From assembly GCA_021847385.1 (NCBI GenBank), contig JAJZTV010000096.1:1-7592 (forward strand): DNA of 7,592 nucleotides, in the 5' to 3' direction. The DNA is from Pseudomonadota bacterium (GTDB taxonomy: Bacteria; Pseudomonadota; Gammaproteobacteria; Burkholderiales; Thiobacillaceae). A model generated the notes under the pieces. The model saw nothing but the letters and a program-made list of their open reading frames with translations. It made no database searches and was not told the origin of the DNA. Positions 1 to 6,212 of the stretch are shown in pieces (positions within the stretch are counted from its first letter, which is position 1; each line of letters opens with the position of its first letter). The position numbers were made by a program, and so were the translations under genes.

Positions 1-753
1 GCTGGCGAACACATAAGAAGCCCTCTCCCCCAGCGCGATGATCTTGCGTCGGTAGCCTAAGGTCGCGGCCGTCAGTTGCACCAGTTCGGCCAGGGTGTAG
101 ACCGTAGGGCCGCAGAGTTGATAGGTCTGGCTGAAGGTGTCGGTGTTGTCGAGGCTCTCGGCAAAGGCGCGCGCGACATCGCCGACATAGACCGGTTGGA
201 ACCGTGCATTGCCGTCGGCCAGGGGCACGACCGGCGCGAATCTGAGCAGGCGGGCGAATAGCTTGAGGAAGCGGTCACCCGGACCGAAGATCACCGAGGG
301 CCGGAAGATCGTGGTGTGCAGGTGATGGGTCTTCTCTGCCGCACGCACTATGGCCTCGCCGTCGGCCTTGGTCTGTTGATAGACGCTGGGCGAATTCACG
401 TCGGCACCGAGCGCGCTCATCTGCAGCAGCCGGTGCACGCCTGCGGCATGGCAGGCCGTTACGATCTTGCGCGGCAGTTCGGCATGGGCATGTTCGAATG
501 CCTTGCGATGGCCGTGTAGGATGCCGACCAGATTGATCACGGCATCGATACCGGTGAACAGCGCCTTGAGTGCCTGCGGGTCGTGGATGTCGGCCTCGAC
601 GATTTCGACGCCAGGCAGGGGCAGTAGGTGCTTGCCCTGCTCGCGCCGGCGAGTGGCGATGCGCACGCGCTTGCCTTGGGCGACCAGAAGGGCGGCGAGG
701 TGCGCACCGACGAAGCCGCTGCCGCCAAGGATGCAGATGTTGTTGCAGCTCAT
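1..753 (-). CDS. NDUFA9-like NAD(P)-binding atypical SDR protein, C-terminus cut by window edge
   Basis: An open frame of 251 codons runs from ATG at 753 off the left edge. Seen: an N-terminal Rossmann nucleotide-binding loop GGSGFVG (residues 10-16), NLVG at 74-77, the segment MSALGAD (112-118), a YxxxK pair (Y125, K129, in YQQTK) followed by DGEAIVR, then RPSVIFGPGD (151-160). This order matches extended/atypical short-chain dehydrogenases of the complex I NDUFA9-type subfamily. Family members bind NAD(P)H; in mitochondria the homologue is an accessory subunit of NADH dehydrogenase, but the bacterial role is not settled and a catalytic reaction cannot be assigned. Bacterial members are usually about 300-330 residues, so roughly 60-80 residues are missing. 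An in-frame ATG at 765 would add four residues (MNKN), but AGGGA (766-770 on the minus strand) abuts it with no spacing and lies 12 bases before 753, so 753 is preferred. It lies 49 bases downstream of the cation exchanger on the same strand, with no terminator hairpin seen between them, so co-transcription is likely. Confidence 0.85.
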   Translation of the reverse strand, partial: MSCNNICILGGSGFVGAHLAALLVAQGKRVRIATRRREQGKHLLPLPGVEIVEADIHDPQALKALFTGIDAVINLVGILHGHRKAFEHAHAELPRKIVTACHAAGVHRLLQMSALGADVNSPSVYQQTKADGEAIVRAAEKTHHLHTTIFRPSVIFGPGDRFLKLFARLLRFAPVVPLADGNARFQPVYVGDVARAFAESLDNTDTFSQTYQLCGPTVYTLAELVQLTAATLGYRRKIIALGERASYVFAS

Positions 754-802
754 GTTTTTGTTCATTCCCTGTCGATATGTGAATTGTAGCGGGTGAGGCC
801 GA

Positions 803-1807
803 CTATTGCCCGTGCAGATAAATGGCAAAACTATTGATGAGGTAAATCGATAGCAAGAACAGGCTGAGCCAGCCTACGCTCTTCAACACCCGTTTCTGCG
901 GCCGGTAGAATAGACCGATGATGGCGATGCCGCTCATCATCATGGCCGACAACGCCGAGATGATGTGGGTCGGCGAGACGGCAGAGAGCAGCGGGCCAGG
1001 TCGATAGGCCAGATCGTCGAGGGCCAGGATGGCGACGTTGAACAGGTTACTGCCGAGTACGTTACCTAGGGCCATGTCGATTGCGCCAAGGCGTAGCGCA
1101 AAGACAGTGACCACCGTTTCCGGTAAGGATGTGGCCATGGCGACAAGGAGGGTGCCGACGAAATCTTCGCCCCAACCCATCATGTGGGCAATTTTTTTAC
1201 CGATGAAAGGCAGCCAGGTGCCGGCGATGACCACGATCGCCGCGGCCATGGCATAGCCGAGCTTGGCCTGACTCAGACTGATGCCGTGCTTGCGGATTTC
1301 TCGCCTGGTCATCGGCAGAGGTTGTGCCTGTTCGTAACGAAACAGGGTACGGATGGCAAGGGCATAGAAGACCAGGATCAGTGGGGTATAGAGCCCGATG
1401 TGGCCAAGTGACCACATCATGTCGGCTTGGCTGAGCAGGATACTGCTGCCGACAAAGCCGATCAGCACCACGCCGAATCCGGCTGATAGTGCATGTCCGA
1501 TGTGGGCACGGGTATAAACCGATTCCTTGCGCAGCAAAAAATCGAGGATCACGATCAGTGCCAGGTTGAACACACAGCTACCGAGCACATCGCCAACGGC
1601 GATATTCGGACTGTCGGCGGCAGCTACCGAACTGAGACCGGTGGCGAGTTCGGGCAAGGAGGTGACCGAGGCGATCAGGATCAAGCCGACCCAGGTGAAC
1701 GATAGCCCCATCTCTTCGGCGATGATGCCGCCATAGAGCGATAGGCGTTGCCCGGCCCAAGTGATCAGGGCAAGGCAGAGCAAGAATTGAAGCCAAGTCA
1801 GGAGCAT
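803..1807 (-). CDS. Sodium/calcium exchanger family (CaCA, YrbG-like) membrane antiporter
   Basis: Inner-membrane exchanger predicted to swap Ca2+ (or another cation) for Na+ or H+. The protein is almost wholly hydrophobic with about ten membrane segments and shows the two inverted alpha-repeats that define the family. Numbered from the upstream GTG at 1816, repeat 1 has TSLPE (52-56) and GDVLGSCVFN (75-84), and repeat 2 has TSLPE (229-233) and GNVLGSNLFN (251-260). The two repeat glutamates (E56, E233) are the expected ion-binding residues and both are present. A charged cytoplasmic loop (about 158-185, rich in Arg) separates the halves, as in YrbG-like bacterial exchangers; the length (334-337 aa) is typical. 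The start is ambiguous: AGGA lies only 2 bases before GTG 1816 but 11 bases before ATG 1807, so ATG 1807 is chosen. The gene is divergent from the CPA2 operon and probably leads a minus-strand unit with the NDUFA9-like gene. The exact ion specificity cannot be read from sequence. Confidence 0.9.
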   Translation of the reverse strand: MLLTWLQFLLCLALITWAGQRLSLYGGIIAEEMGLSFTWVGLILIASVTSLPELATGLSSVAAADSPNIAVGDVLGSCVFNLALIVILDFLLRKESVYTRAHIGHALSAGFGVVLIGFVGSSILLSQADMMWSLGHIGLYTPLILVFYALAIRTLFRYEQAQPLPMTRREIRKHGISLSQAKLGYAMAAAIVVIAGTWLPFIGKKIAHMMGWGEDFVGTLLVAMATSLPETVVTVFALRLGAIDMALGNVLGSNLFNVAILALDDLAYRPGPLLSAVSPTHIISALSAMMMSGIAIIGLFYRPQKRVLKSVGWLSLFLLSIYLINSFAIYLHGQ

Positions 1808-1869
1808 GGCAAACACGATCCTATCGGCATGGAGAGTAGAATACTAACTCGCGGATAAGCAGCGGAGCC
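1808..1869. promoter_or_regulatory. Divergent intergenic spacer, probable bidirectional promoter region
   Basis: This 62-base spacer separates the start codons of the exchanger (minus) and the first CPA2 antiporter (plus), so both transcription units must start here or further inside the neighbouring genes. It is more AT-rich than the flanking coding DNA. The best plus-strand -10-like hexamer is TAGAAT at 1837-1842 (5 of 6 matches to TATAAT), but no convincing -35 lies 16-18 bases upstream. On the minus strand the overlapping TATTCT is a weak -10-like match. No clear operator palindrome was found. The spacer is inferred from gene orientation more than from motif quality. Confidence 0.35.
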
Positions 1870-3090
1870 ATGCCTCAGATGAATTTGGAGTTTTTGCCGG
1901 CCTGGCCATTGCAGATCAATGCCATGCTGGTTTTCGGCATATTGATCCTGATCGGCCTGCTTGGCGGTTATCTGGCCGCCAAGACCCGGTTTCTGCCGCG
2001 CATCACCGGCTTTATCGCCATCGGCCTGTTGATGGGGCCGAGCGGGCTTGGCCTGTTCGGCGCCGAGGTGCTCGACTTCGCCAAATATTTCGTCGAGATC
2101 GCACTGGGGCTGATCCTGTTCCAGATGGGGCGACTGCTCGATATCCGGCAAGCCTTGCAGGAACGGCCGCTGATCGGCGCATCGCTGCTGGAATCGGCCC
2201 TGTCGTTCGGCCTGATCTTCGTAGCCTTGAGTGGGCTTGGTCTTGATCGCTTGCATGCCGCGCTGGCCGGTGCCATCGGCATCTCGTCCTCGCCGGCGGT
2301 GGTCATGCTGGTGGTACGCGAACTCGGGGCGCAAGGACCGATGACCGAGCGCGCCCTGATGCTGGTCGCCATCAACAATATCCTGGCTTTCCTGGTGTTC
2401 ACCTCGCTGTTGCCGCTGCTGCACTACAGTCAGGCGGCCGATTGGAACACCATCCTGCTGCAGCCGGCCTACCGCTTGCTGTCCTCGTTGGTGCTGGCCT
2501 GGTTGCTGGCCCGCTTGCTGTTGTTCCTGGCGGCCCGCTTCGGCCGCGACGAGGGCGTCCAGTTCGCGCTGATCCTCGGCACGATCGTCGGTGCGGTCGG
2601 CCTGGCCGTCATGGTCAAGGCCTCCTTCCTGCTGACCCTGTTGTCCCTGGGCGTGCTCAGCCATAACCTCGACCGCAAGCACGTGCTGGAGAAAATGGAT
2701 CTCGGCCATGTCACCGAAATCTTTTTCGTCATCCTGTTCGTTGTCTCGGGGGCCCGCTTGCACATCGATGACCTCGCGCTGGCCGGTTGGGCGGCAGTGG
2801 CCTTCGTGCTCGCCCGCTTTGCCGGCAAATCGCTGGGCGTGATGGTACTGGCGCCCGCTGTCCTACCCCGGCAGAAGGCGGCCCTGATGGGCCTGATTTT
2901 GCTGCCGATGGCGGGGATGGCCATCGGCCTCACCCAGTCGGCAGCCAACCTGTATCCGGAATTCGCCAAGACCCTGTCCGCCATCATTCTCGGCGCGATC
3001 ACTATCCTGGAAACGATCGGCCCCATCGCTACCGAATTCGCCCTGAAGCGCAGCGGTGAGGTGGCCGACAGCGCGAAGGTGGAGCACTGA
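1870..3090 (+). CDS. CPA2-type cation/proton antiporter paralogue with Asn-Asn in place of the buried acidic pair
   Basis: A polytopic membrane protein of 406 aa with about 11-13 hydrophobic segments and the CPA2 (KefB/KefC/NapA-like) architecture, and no C-terminal TrkA-N/RCK domain. Seen: the early family segment ITGFIAIGLLMGPSGLG (45-61), EIALGLILFQMG (76-87), a TM4-like GISSSPAVVMLV (137-148), a TM5-like AINNILAF (167-174), and a lysine in FAGKSLG (K320), which aligns with the TM10 lysine of NapA-like antiporters. Oddities: at the position where canonical members carry Asp-Asp or Gln/Asn-Asp, this protein has N169-N170, and the late PRGEVGL-type motif is replaced by PMAGMAIGL (346-354), so the usual Arg and Glu are missing. 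It may be a distinct subfamily with altered stoichiometry or substrate, or a non-transporting partner of the next protein. Start: GGAG (1864-1867) is 2 bases before ATG 1870 and 11 before the in-frame ATG 1879, so the true start could be 1879. The 3' end overlaps the next gene in TGATG, implying translational coupling. Confidence 0.88.
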   Translation: MPQMNLEFLPAWPLQINAMLVFGILILIGLLGGYLAAKTRFLPRITGFIAIGLLMGPSGLGLFGAEVLDFAKYFVEIALGLILFQMGRLLDIRQALQERPLIGASLLESALSFGLIFVALSGLGLDRLHAALAGAIGISSSPAVVMLVVRELGAQGPMTERALMLVAINNILAFLVFTSLLPLLHYSQAADWNTILLQPAYRLLSSLVLAWLLARLLLFLAARFGRDEGVQFALILGTIVGAVGLAVMVKASFLLTLLSLGVLSHNLDRKHVLEKMDLGHVTEIFFVILFVVSGARLHIDDLALAGWAAVAFVLARFAGKSLGVMVLAPAVLPRQKAALMGLILLPMAGMAIGLTQSAANLYPEFAKTLSAIILGAITILETIGPIATEFALKRSGEVADSAKVEH

Positions 3091-4328
3091 TGGCCCTGCA
3101 TGAATTCTTTCTCTATTTCGCGATCATCCTGATCGCCGCCCGCTTGTTCTCCGAGGTGGCTACGCGTCATGGCGTCCCGGCGGTGATCGGCGAACTCGCC
3201 GCCGGCCTGCTGCTGGGGCCGTCCTTGCTCGGCTGGGTGAGCCCGGATGAGACCATGAAACTGTTGGCCGAGATCGGCATCATCCTGCTGCTGTTCGAAG
3301 TCGGCATGGATACCGACGTCTACCGTTTGGCCGAATCCGGCACTAAGCCTTTGGTGGTGGCAACGGCCGGCTTCGTGCTGCCCTTCCTGCTCGGCTATGG
3401 CTTATGCACCTGGGTGTTCGGCCTGCCGGAATTAGTCGGCTTGTTCATCGGCGGCACCCTTACCGCCACCAGCATCGGCATCACCGTGCGCGTGCTCGAC
3501 GATCTCGGCCGGCGCAAAAGCGACGAGGCGCAGATCGTCGTCGGTGCCGCAGTGCTCGACGACATCCTCGGTGTCTTGGCCTTGGCGTTTTTGTATCAGT
3601 TCGCCGTGCAGCACGAGGTGTCGCTGGCGGCGACCGGCGAGGTCGGCTTGTACATTCTGTTGTTCATGCTGCTGTCGCCCTTGGCGGCCAAGGCAGTGGC
3701 CAAGGTTATCGATCATTTCGATCAACGCGCCGCCACGCCGGGTTTGTTGTTGACCATGGCCTTGGCCTTGATCATGTTGTTCTCCTGGCTGGCCCATGCG
3801 GTGGGGGCGCCGGTGATCATGGGCGGCTTCGCCGCGGGCATCGCCTTCGGCCAGCACTTCCGCTTCACCCTGGTGCACCGGCTGCCCGGCGGCCGGCGCA
3901 TCGAGTCCTGGTTCGCGCCCAGCCCCAAGCTCGCACACCGGCTGGAAGAACAGATGCGGCCCCTGATCCATACCTTCGCGCCGCTGTTCTTCGTCATGGT
4001 CGGCGTCTCGCTCGACCTCAATGCGGTCGACTGGGGCTCGACCTTCGTCTGGGCCCTGGCCTTGTCGCTCTTGTCGGTCGCCTTCGTCGGCAAGCTCGCG
4101 GCCGGTTTTTGTATCAAGGAAAAGCGCCTGTCCCAGATCGCTATCGGTCTGGCCATGATCCCGCGCGGCGAGGTCGGCCTAATCTTCGCGCAACTAGGCT
4201 ATTCGCAGCGAATCCTATCGGGCGAACTGTACGCCGCGCTGTTGATCGTGATCGCGCTCACCACCTTGGCGCCACCCTTTATCCTCAAGGCGTTCTATGG
4301 CCGTTACGGCGACCGGCTTTCTGGTTGA
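3090..4328 (+). CDS. CPA2-type (NapA/Kef-like) Na+ or K+/H+ antiporter, canonical
   Basis: An inner-membrane cation/proton antiporter of 412 aa, probably exporting Na+ or K+ in exchange for H+. Seen: GVPAVIGELAAGLLLGPSLLG (28-48), a typical CPA2 start; EIGIILLLFEVGMD (61-74); TM4-like TATSIGITVRVLDDLG (125-140); the TM5 acidic pair D157-D158 in AVLDDILG; K335 in FVGKLAAG; and PRGEVGL (358-364). The Asp-Asp pair and lysine correspond to the ion-binding residues known from Thermus NapA, and the overall length is similar to NapA. There is no C-terminal RCK/TrkA-N or universal-stress domain, so direct NAD+/nucleotide gating of the KefC kind is not expected. A polar loop (about 255-290, containing many Arg/His) sits between membrane segments. 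Start ATG 3090 overlaps the stop of the preceding paralogue by one base, with AAGGTGGAG ending 5 bases upstream as a strong ribosome-binding site. Its 3' end overlaps the TatD-family gene by 32 bases. Na+ versus K+ preference cannot be decided from sequence. Confidence 0.92.
   Translation: MALHEFFLYFAIILIAARLFSEVATRHGVPAVIGELAAGLLLGPSLLGWVSPDETMKLLAEIGIILLLFEVGMDTDVYRLAESGTKPLVVATAGFVLPFLLGYGLCTWVFGLPELVGLFIGGTLTATSIGITVRVLDDLGRRKSDEAQIVVGAAVLDDILGVLALAFLYQFAVQHEVSLAATGEVGLYILLFMLLSPLAAKAVAKVIDHFDQRAATPGLLLTMALALIMLFSWLAHAVGAPVIMGGFAAGIAFGQHFRFTLVHRLPGGRRIESWFAPSPKLAHRLEEQMRPLIHTFAPLFFVMVGVSLDLNAVDWGSTFVWALALSLLSVAFVGKLAAGFCIKEKRLSQIAIGLAMIPRGEVGLIFAQLGYSQRILSGELYAALLIVIALTTLAPPFILKAFYGRYGDRLSG
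4287..4290 (+). promoter_or_regulatory. Ribosome-binding site of the TatD-family gene inside the antiporter 3' end
   Basis: AAGG lies 6 bases before ATG 4297, within the coding sequence of the upstream antiporter. It supports 4297 as the real start of the hydrolase despite the 32-base gene overlap, because no other ATG lies between it and the conserved DTHSHLD motif. Confidence 0.55.
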
Positions 4329-5082
4329 TACCCACAGCCATCTCGACGCCGGCGAGTTCGACGCCGACCGCGATGCCGTCTTCGATCGGGCCTGTGCGGC
4401 GAAGGTGAAAGTGCAGGTCATACCGGCGGTGACCGCGGCCAATTTCGCCGAGGTCGCCGCCACTTGCCGGCGTTACCCCGGTTGCCTGCCGGCCTGGGGC
4501 ATGCACCCGATGTATATCCATGTGCATCACGAACGGCATCTGATCGAACTGCGCCGACAGATCGAGCAATGGCGGCCGGTGGCGGTCGGCGAGATCGGCC
4601 TCGACCTGTTCGTGCCCAATCTGGATTACGCGACCCAGGAATTCTTCTACGCCGAGCAACTGAAACTCGCCAAGGAGTTCGACCTGCCGGTGTTGCTGCA
4701 TTGCCGCCGGGCCAACGATCAAATCTTGAAACAGCTGCGCCGTTTCAAATTGAAGGGCGGCATCGCCCACGCCTTCAACGGCAGTCCGCATCAGGCCGAG
4801 GAATTCATCAAGCTCGGCTTCAAGCTGGGTTTTGGCGGTGCCTTCACTTACCCCCGGGCCAACAACCTGCGCCGGCTGGCCGCCGATTTGCCGCTGGCGG
4901 CGATCGTGTTGGAGACCGACAGCCCGGATATCGCGCCGGCTTGGATCGGCAGAGGGCGCAATGAGCCGGCTGAGTTGGCGCGCATCGCTGCCAGCCTGGC
5001 CGAGCTACGCGGTGTCGGTGTCGAGACCGTGGTCGAACAGACCACGCAGAACGCGCGCGAATTGTTCGGTCCGGTGTTTTAG
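4297..5082 (+). CDS. yjjV: TatD-family metal-dependent hydrolase (YjjV-like)
   Basis: A cytoplasmic metal-dependent hydrolase of the amidohydrolase-like TIM-barrel fold; characterised TatD proteins are Mg2+/metal-dependent DNases with roles in DNA repair and oxidative-damage tolerance. All metal-site elements are visible: DTHSHLD (H13, H15), AWGMHP (H70), VGEIGLDLF with metal-bridging E99, PVLLHCRR (H135), GGIAHAFNGS (H158) and LETDSPD (D208). The length of 261 aa is standard. The GEIGLDLF, YAEQLKLAKEFDLPV and FTYPRA stretches resemble E. coli YjjV more than TatD or YcfH; the gene symbol rests on this remembered similarity and is tentative. The N-terminus is about nine residues longer than the minimal family start, but ATG 4297 is backed by a nearby AAGG. 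The gene overlaps the upstream antiporter by 32 bases and so is probably co-translated with it, although no functional link between DNase and antiporter is obvious. Its stop overlaps the stop of the convergent MBL gene by 4 bases. Confidence 0.93.
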   Translation: MAVTATGFLVDTHSHLDAGEFDADRDAVFDRACAAKVKVQVIPAVTAANFAEVAATCRRYPGCLPAWGMHPMYIHVHHERHLIELRRQIEQWRPVAVGEIGLDLFVPNLDYATQEFFYAEQLKLAKEFDLPVLLHCRRANDQILKQLRRFKLKGGIAHAFNGSPHQAEEFIKLGFKLGFGGAFTYPRANNLRRLAADLPLAAIVLETDSPDIAPAWIGRGRNEPAELARIAASLAELRGVGVETVVEQTTQNARELFGPVF

Positions 5083-6152
5083 TCCAGCCCGAAACGCCGG
5101 GTCTCGCCGTGGCGCAGCAGATAGAAGGTGCCGGCTTCGATCTTGGCCCCGGCGCGGGCAGCCATGAAATCCTTGGGCGGTTGGTCGAGCGATTCGTCGG
5201 ACAGTTCGAACGTACCCCAGTGGATGCCTAGGCTTTGCCGTGCACCAAGGTCTTGATGGATGCGGATCGCTTCATCAGGTGCAACGTGGTGGCGGGCCAT
5301 GAACCAGCGCGGCTCGTAGGTGCCGACCGGGATCGCGGCGAGATCGGGCGAGCCCAGCCGGCGGTGGATAGCCTTGAAATCGTCGGAGTAGCCGGTATCG
5401 CCGGCAAAGAAGAAGCGCGTGCGATCGGCTTGCAACCACCAGCCGCCCCACAGGGTTTGATTGCGGTCCCACAGCGTGCGTTGGCTCCAGTGCTGCACCG
5501 GCGTGAAGACCAGGCGCAGCTTGCCTAGGCGGGCCTCGTCCCACCAATCGAGTTCGCTGACATTGCCGATGCCGCGTTCGGCGAACCAGGGTTTGAGGCC
5601 AAGCGGTACGAAGAAGCGCAGCTTATCGCCGAAGCGGGCATGCAGGCGGTCGACCGTATCGGCGTCGAGATGATCGTAATGGTTATGCGAGATCACCACC
5701 GCGTCGATCTTGGGCAAATCGTCGAAGGCGATGCCGGGTTGGGCGTGGCGTTGCGGGCCGAGAAAATGCACGGGCGAGGCGCGCTCCGACCAGATCGGAT
5801 CGGTCAGGATGTTGAGGCCGCCGAGTTGTACCAACAGCGTCGAGTGGTTGATCCAGGTCACCGTCGCTTGTTGCCGATTGCGCTGGAGAAAATTCAGCGC
5901 GGGCATGACCGAGGCGACCACCGGGTAGCCCTGCGCTGGCGGTTTGGGTAGGCCCTGCATGCGGCGTTCCCATTGCCAGCGCCAGAAGTAGCGGCCGCCA
6001 TTGGGGGCCGGTTGCGTGTTGTTGCGAAAGCCTCCGGCTGTGTGATGCGGCTTGCTGGCATCGTAATAGGGATTGCCGTGGCTGCAGCCGGCCAGTGCGA
6101 GTGCGGCAAAAAACCACAGTGTTGTGTGCAAGAACCTAGGCATGCCTGACAT
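5079..6152 (-). CDS. MBL-fold hydrolase of the NAPE-PLD/RomA type, predicted lipoprotein
   Basis: A 357-aa metallo-beta-lactamase-fold hydrolase. The N-terminus has a basic start, a hydrophobic core and a lipobox LAGC with lipidation at C23, so export and lipid anchoring in the envelope are predicted; Ser at +2 favours outer-membrane sorting. Metal ligands are all present: HNHYDH (H156, H158, D160, H161), H220 in PVQHWS, D252 in GDTGY, and H311 in GIHWGTFELSDE. The aromatic segment GGRYFWRWQWERR (52-64) and the LTDPIWSERASP region (116-127) are typical of this subfamily. Mammalian NAPE-PLD uses this same ligand set to hydrolyse N-acyl-phosphatidylethanolamine; bacterial relatives (RomA-like) are mostly uncharacterised, so phospholipase activity is an inference and other phosphodiesters or lactones are possible. 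Start ATG 6152 is preceded by GGGAT a few bases upstream; ATG 6143 is an alternative that keeps the lipobox. It is divergent from a phospholipid-synthesis gene, which fits a role in membrane lipids. Confidence 0.9.
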   Translation of the reverse strand: MSGMPRFLHTTLWFFAALALAGCSHGNPYYDASKPHHTAGGFRNNTQPAPNGGRYFWRWQWERRMQGLPKPPAQGYPVVASVMPALNFLQRNRQQATVTWINHSTLLVQLGGLNILTDPIWSERASPVHFLGPQRHAQPGIAFDDLPKIDAVVISHNHYDHLDADTVDRLHARFGDKLRFFVPLGLKPWFAERGIGNVSELDWWDEARLGKLRLVFTPVQHWSQRTLWDRNQTLWGGWWLQADRTRFFFAGDTGYSDDFKAIHRRLGSPDLAAIPVGTYEPRWFMARHHVAPDEAIRIHQDLGARQSLGIHWGTFELSDESLDQPPKDFMAARAGAKIEAGTFYLLRHGETRRFGLD

Positions 6153-6212
6153 GTCATCCCATCTGCGATTCGACTGAATTAATCTTAAAGCAAACCGTCC
6201 CGAGGGTGTTTC
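6153..6212. promoter_or_regulatory. Divergent intergenic spacer between MBL lipoprotein and phosphatidyltransferase genes
   Basis: This 60-base spacer must hold the start signals for both flanking genes. An AT-rich island (about 6176-6190, GAATTAATCTTAAAG) is the likely place for -10 elements in either direction, but no convincing -35/-10 pair could be assigned. The plus-strand ribosome-binding site GAGGG (6202-6206) sits 6 bases before ATG 6213 and is well placed. No clear operator was found. Confidence 0.35.

Noticed and set aside
754..802. Possible terminator or small RNA between the exchanger stop and the NDUFA9-like start
   Set aside because: No GC-rich inverted repeat followed by a T-run on the minus strand was found in this short gap; it looks like a plain intra-operon spacer with a ribosome-binding site.
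1798..2763. A 321-codon open frame on the minus strand opposite the first CPA2 antiporter
   Set aside because: Its translation is dominated by Gln, Asp, Gly and Arg with no recognisable domain, the usual look of an antisense frame of a GC-rich membrane-protein gene. The plus strand has clear CPA2 motifs.
2469..3170. A 233-codon minus-strand open frame across the CPA2 gene junction
   Set aside because: Antisense to two strongly supported genes, spanning their TGATG junction, with no recognisable motif.
1870..4328. Interpretation of the two CPA2 genes as a recent duplication
   Set aside because: The proteins share architecture but differ through most aligned segments and in key motifs, and no long stretches of near-identical DNA were seen, so any duplication is old or they come from different subfamilies.
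3404..4408. A 334-codon plus-strand open frame overlapping the second antiporter and the TatD-family gene
   Set aside because: Arg/Ala/Gly-rich, low-information translation in an alternate frame spanning two well-supported genes; no start signal or domain.
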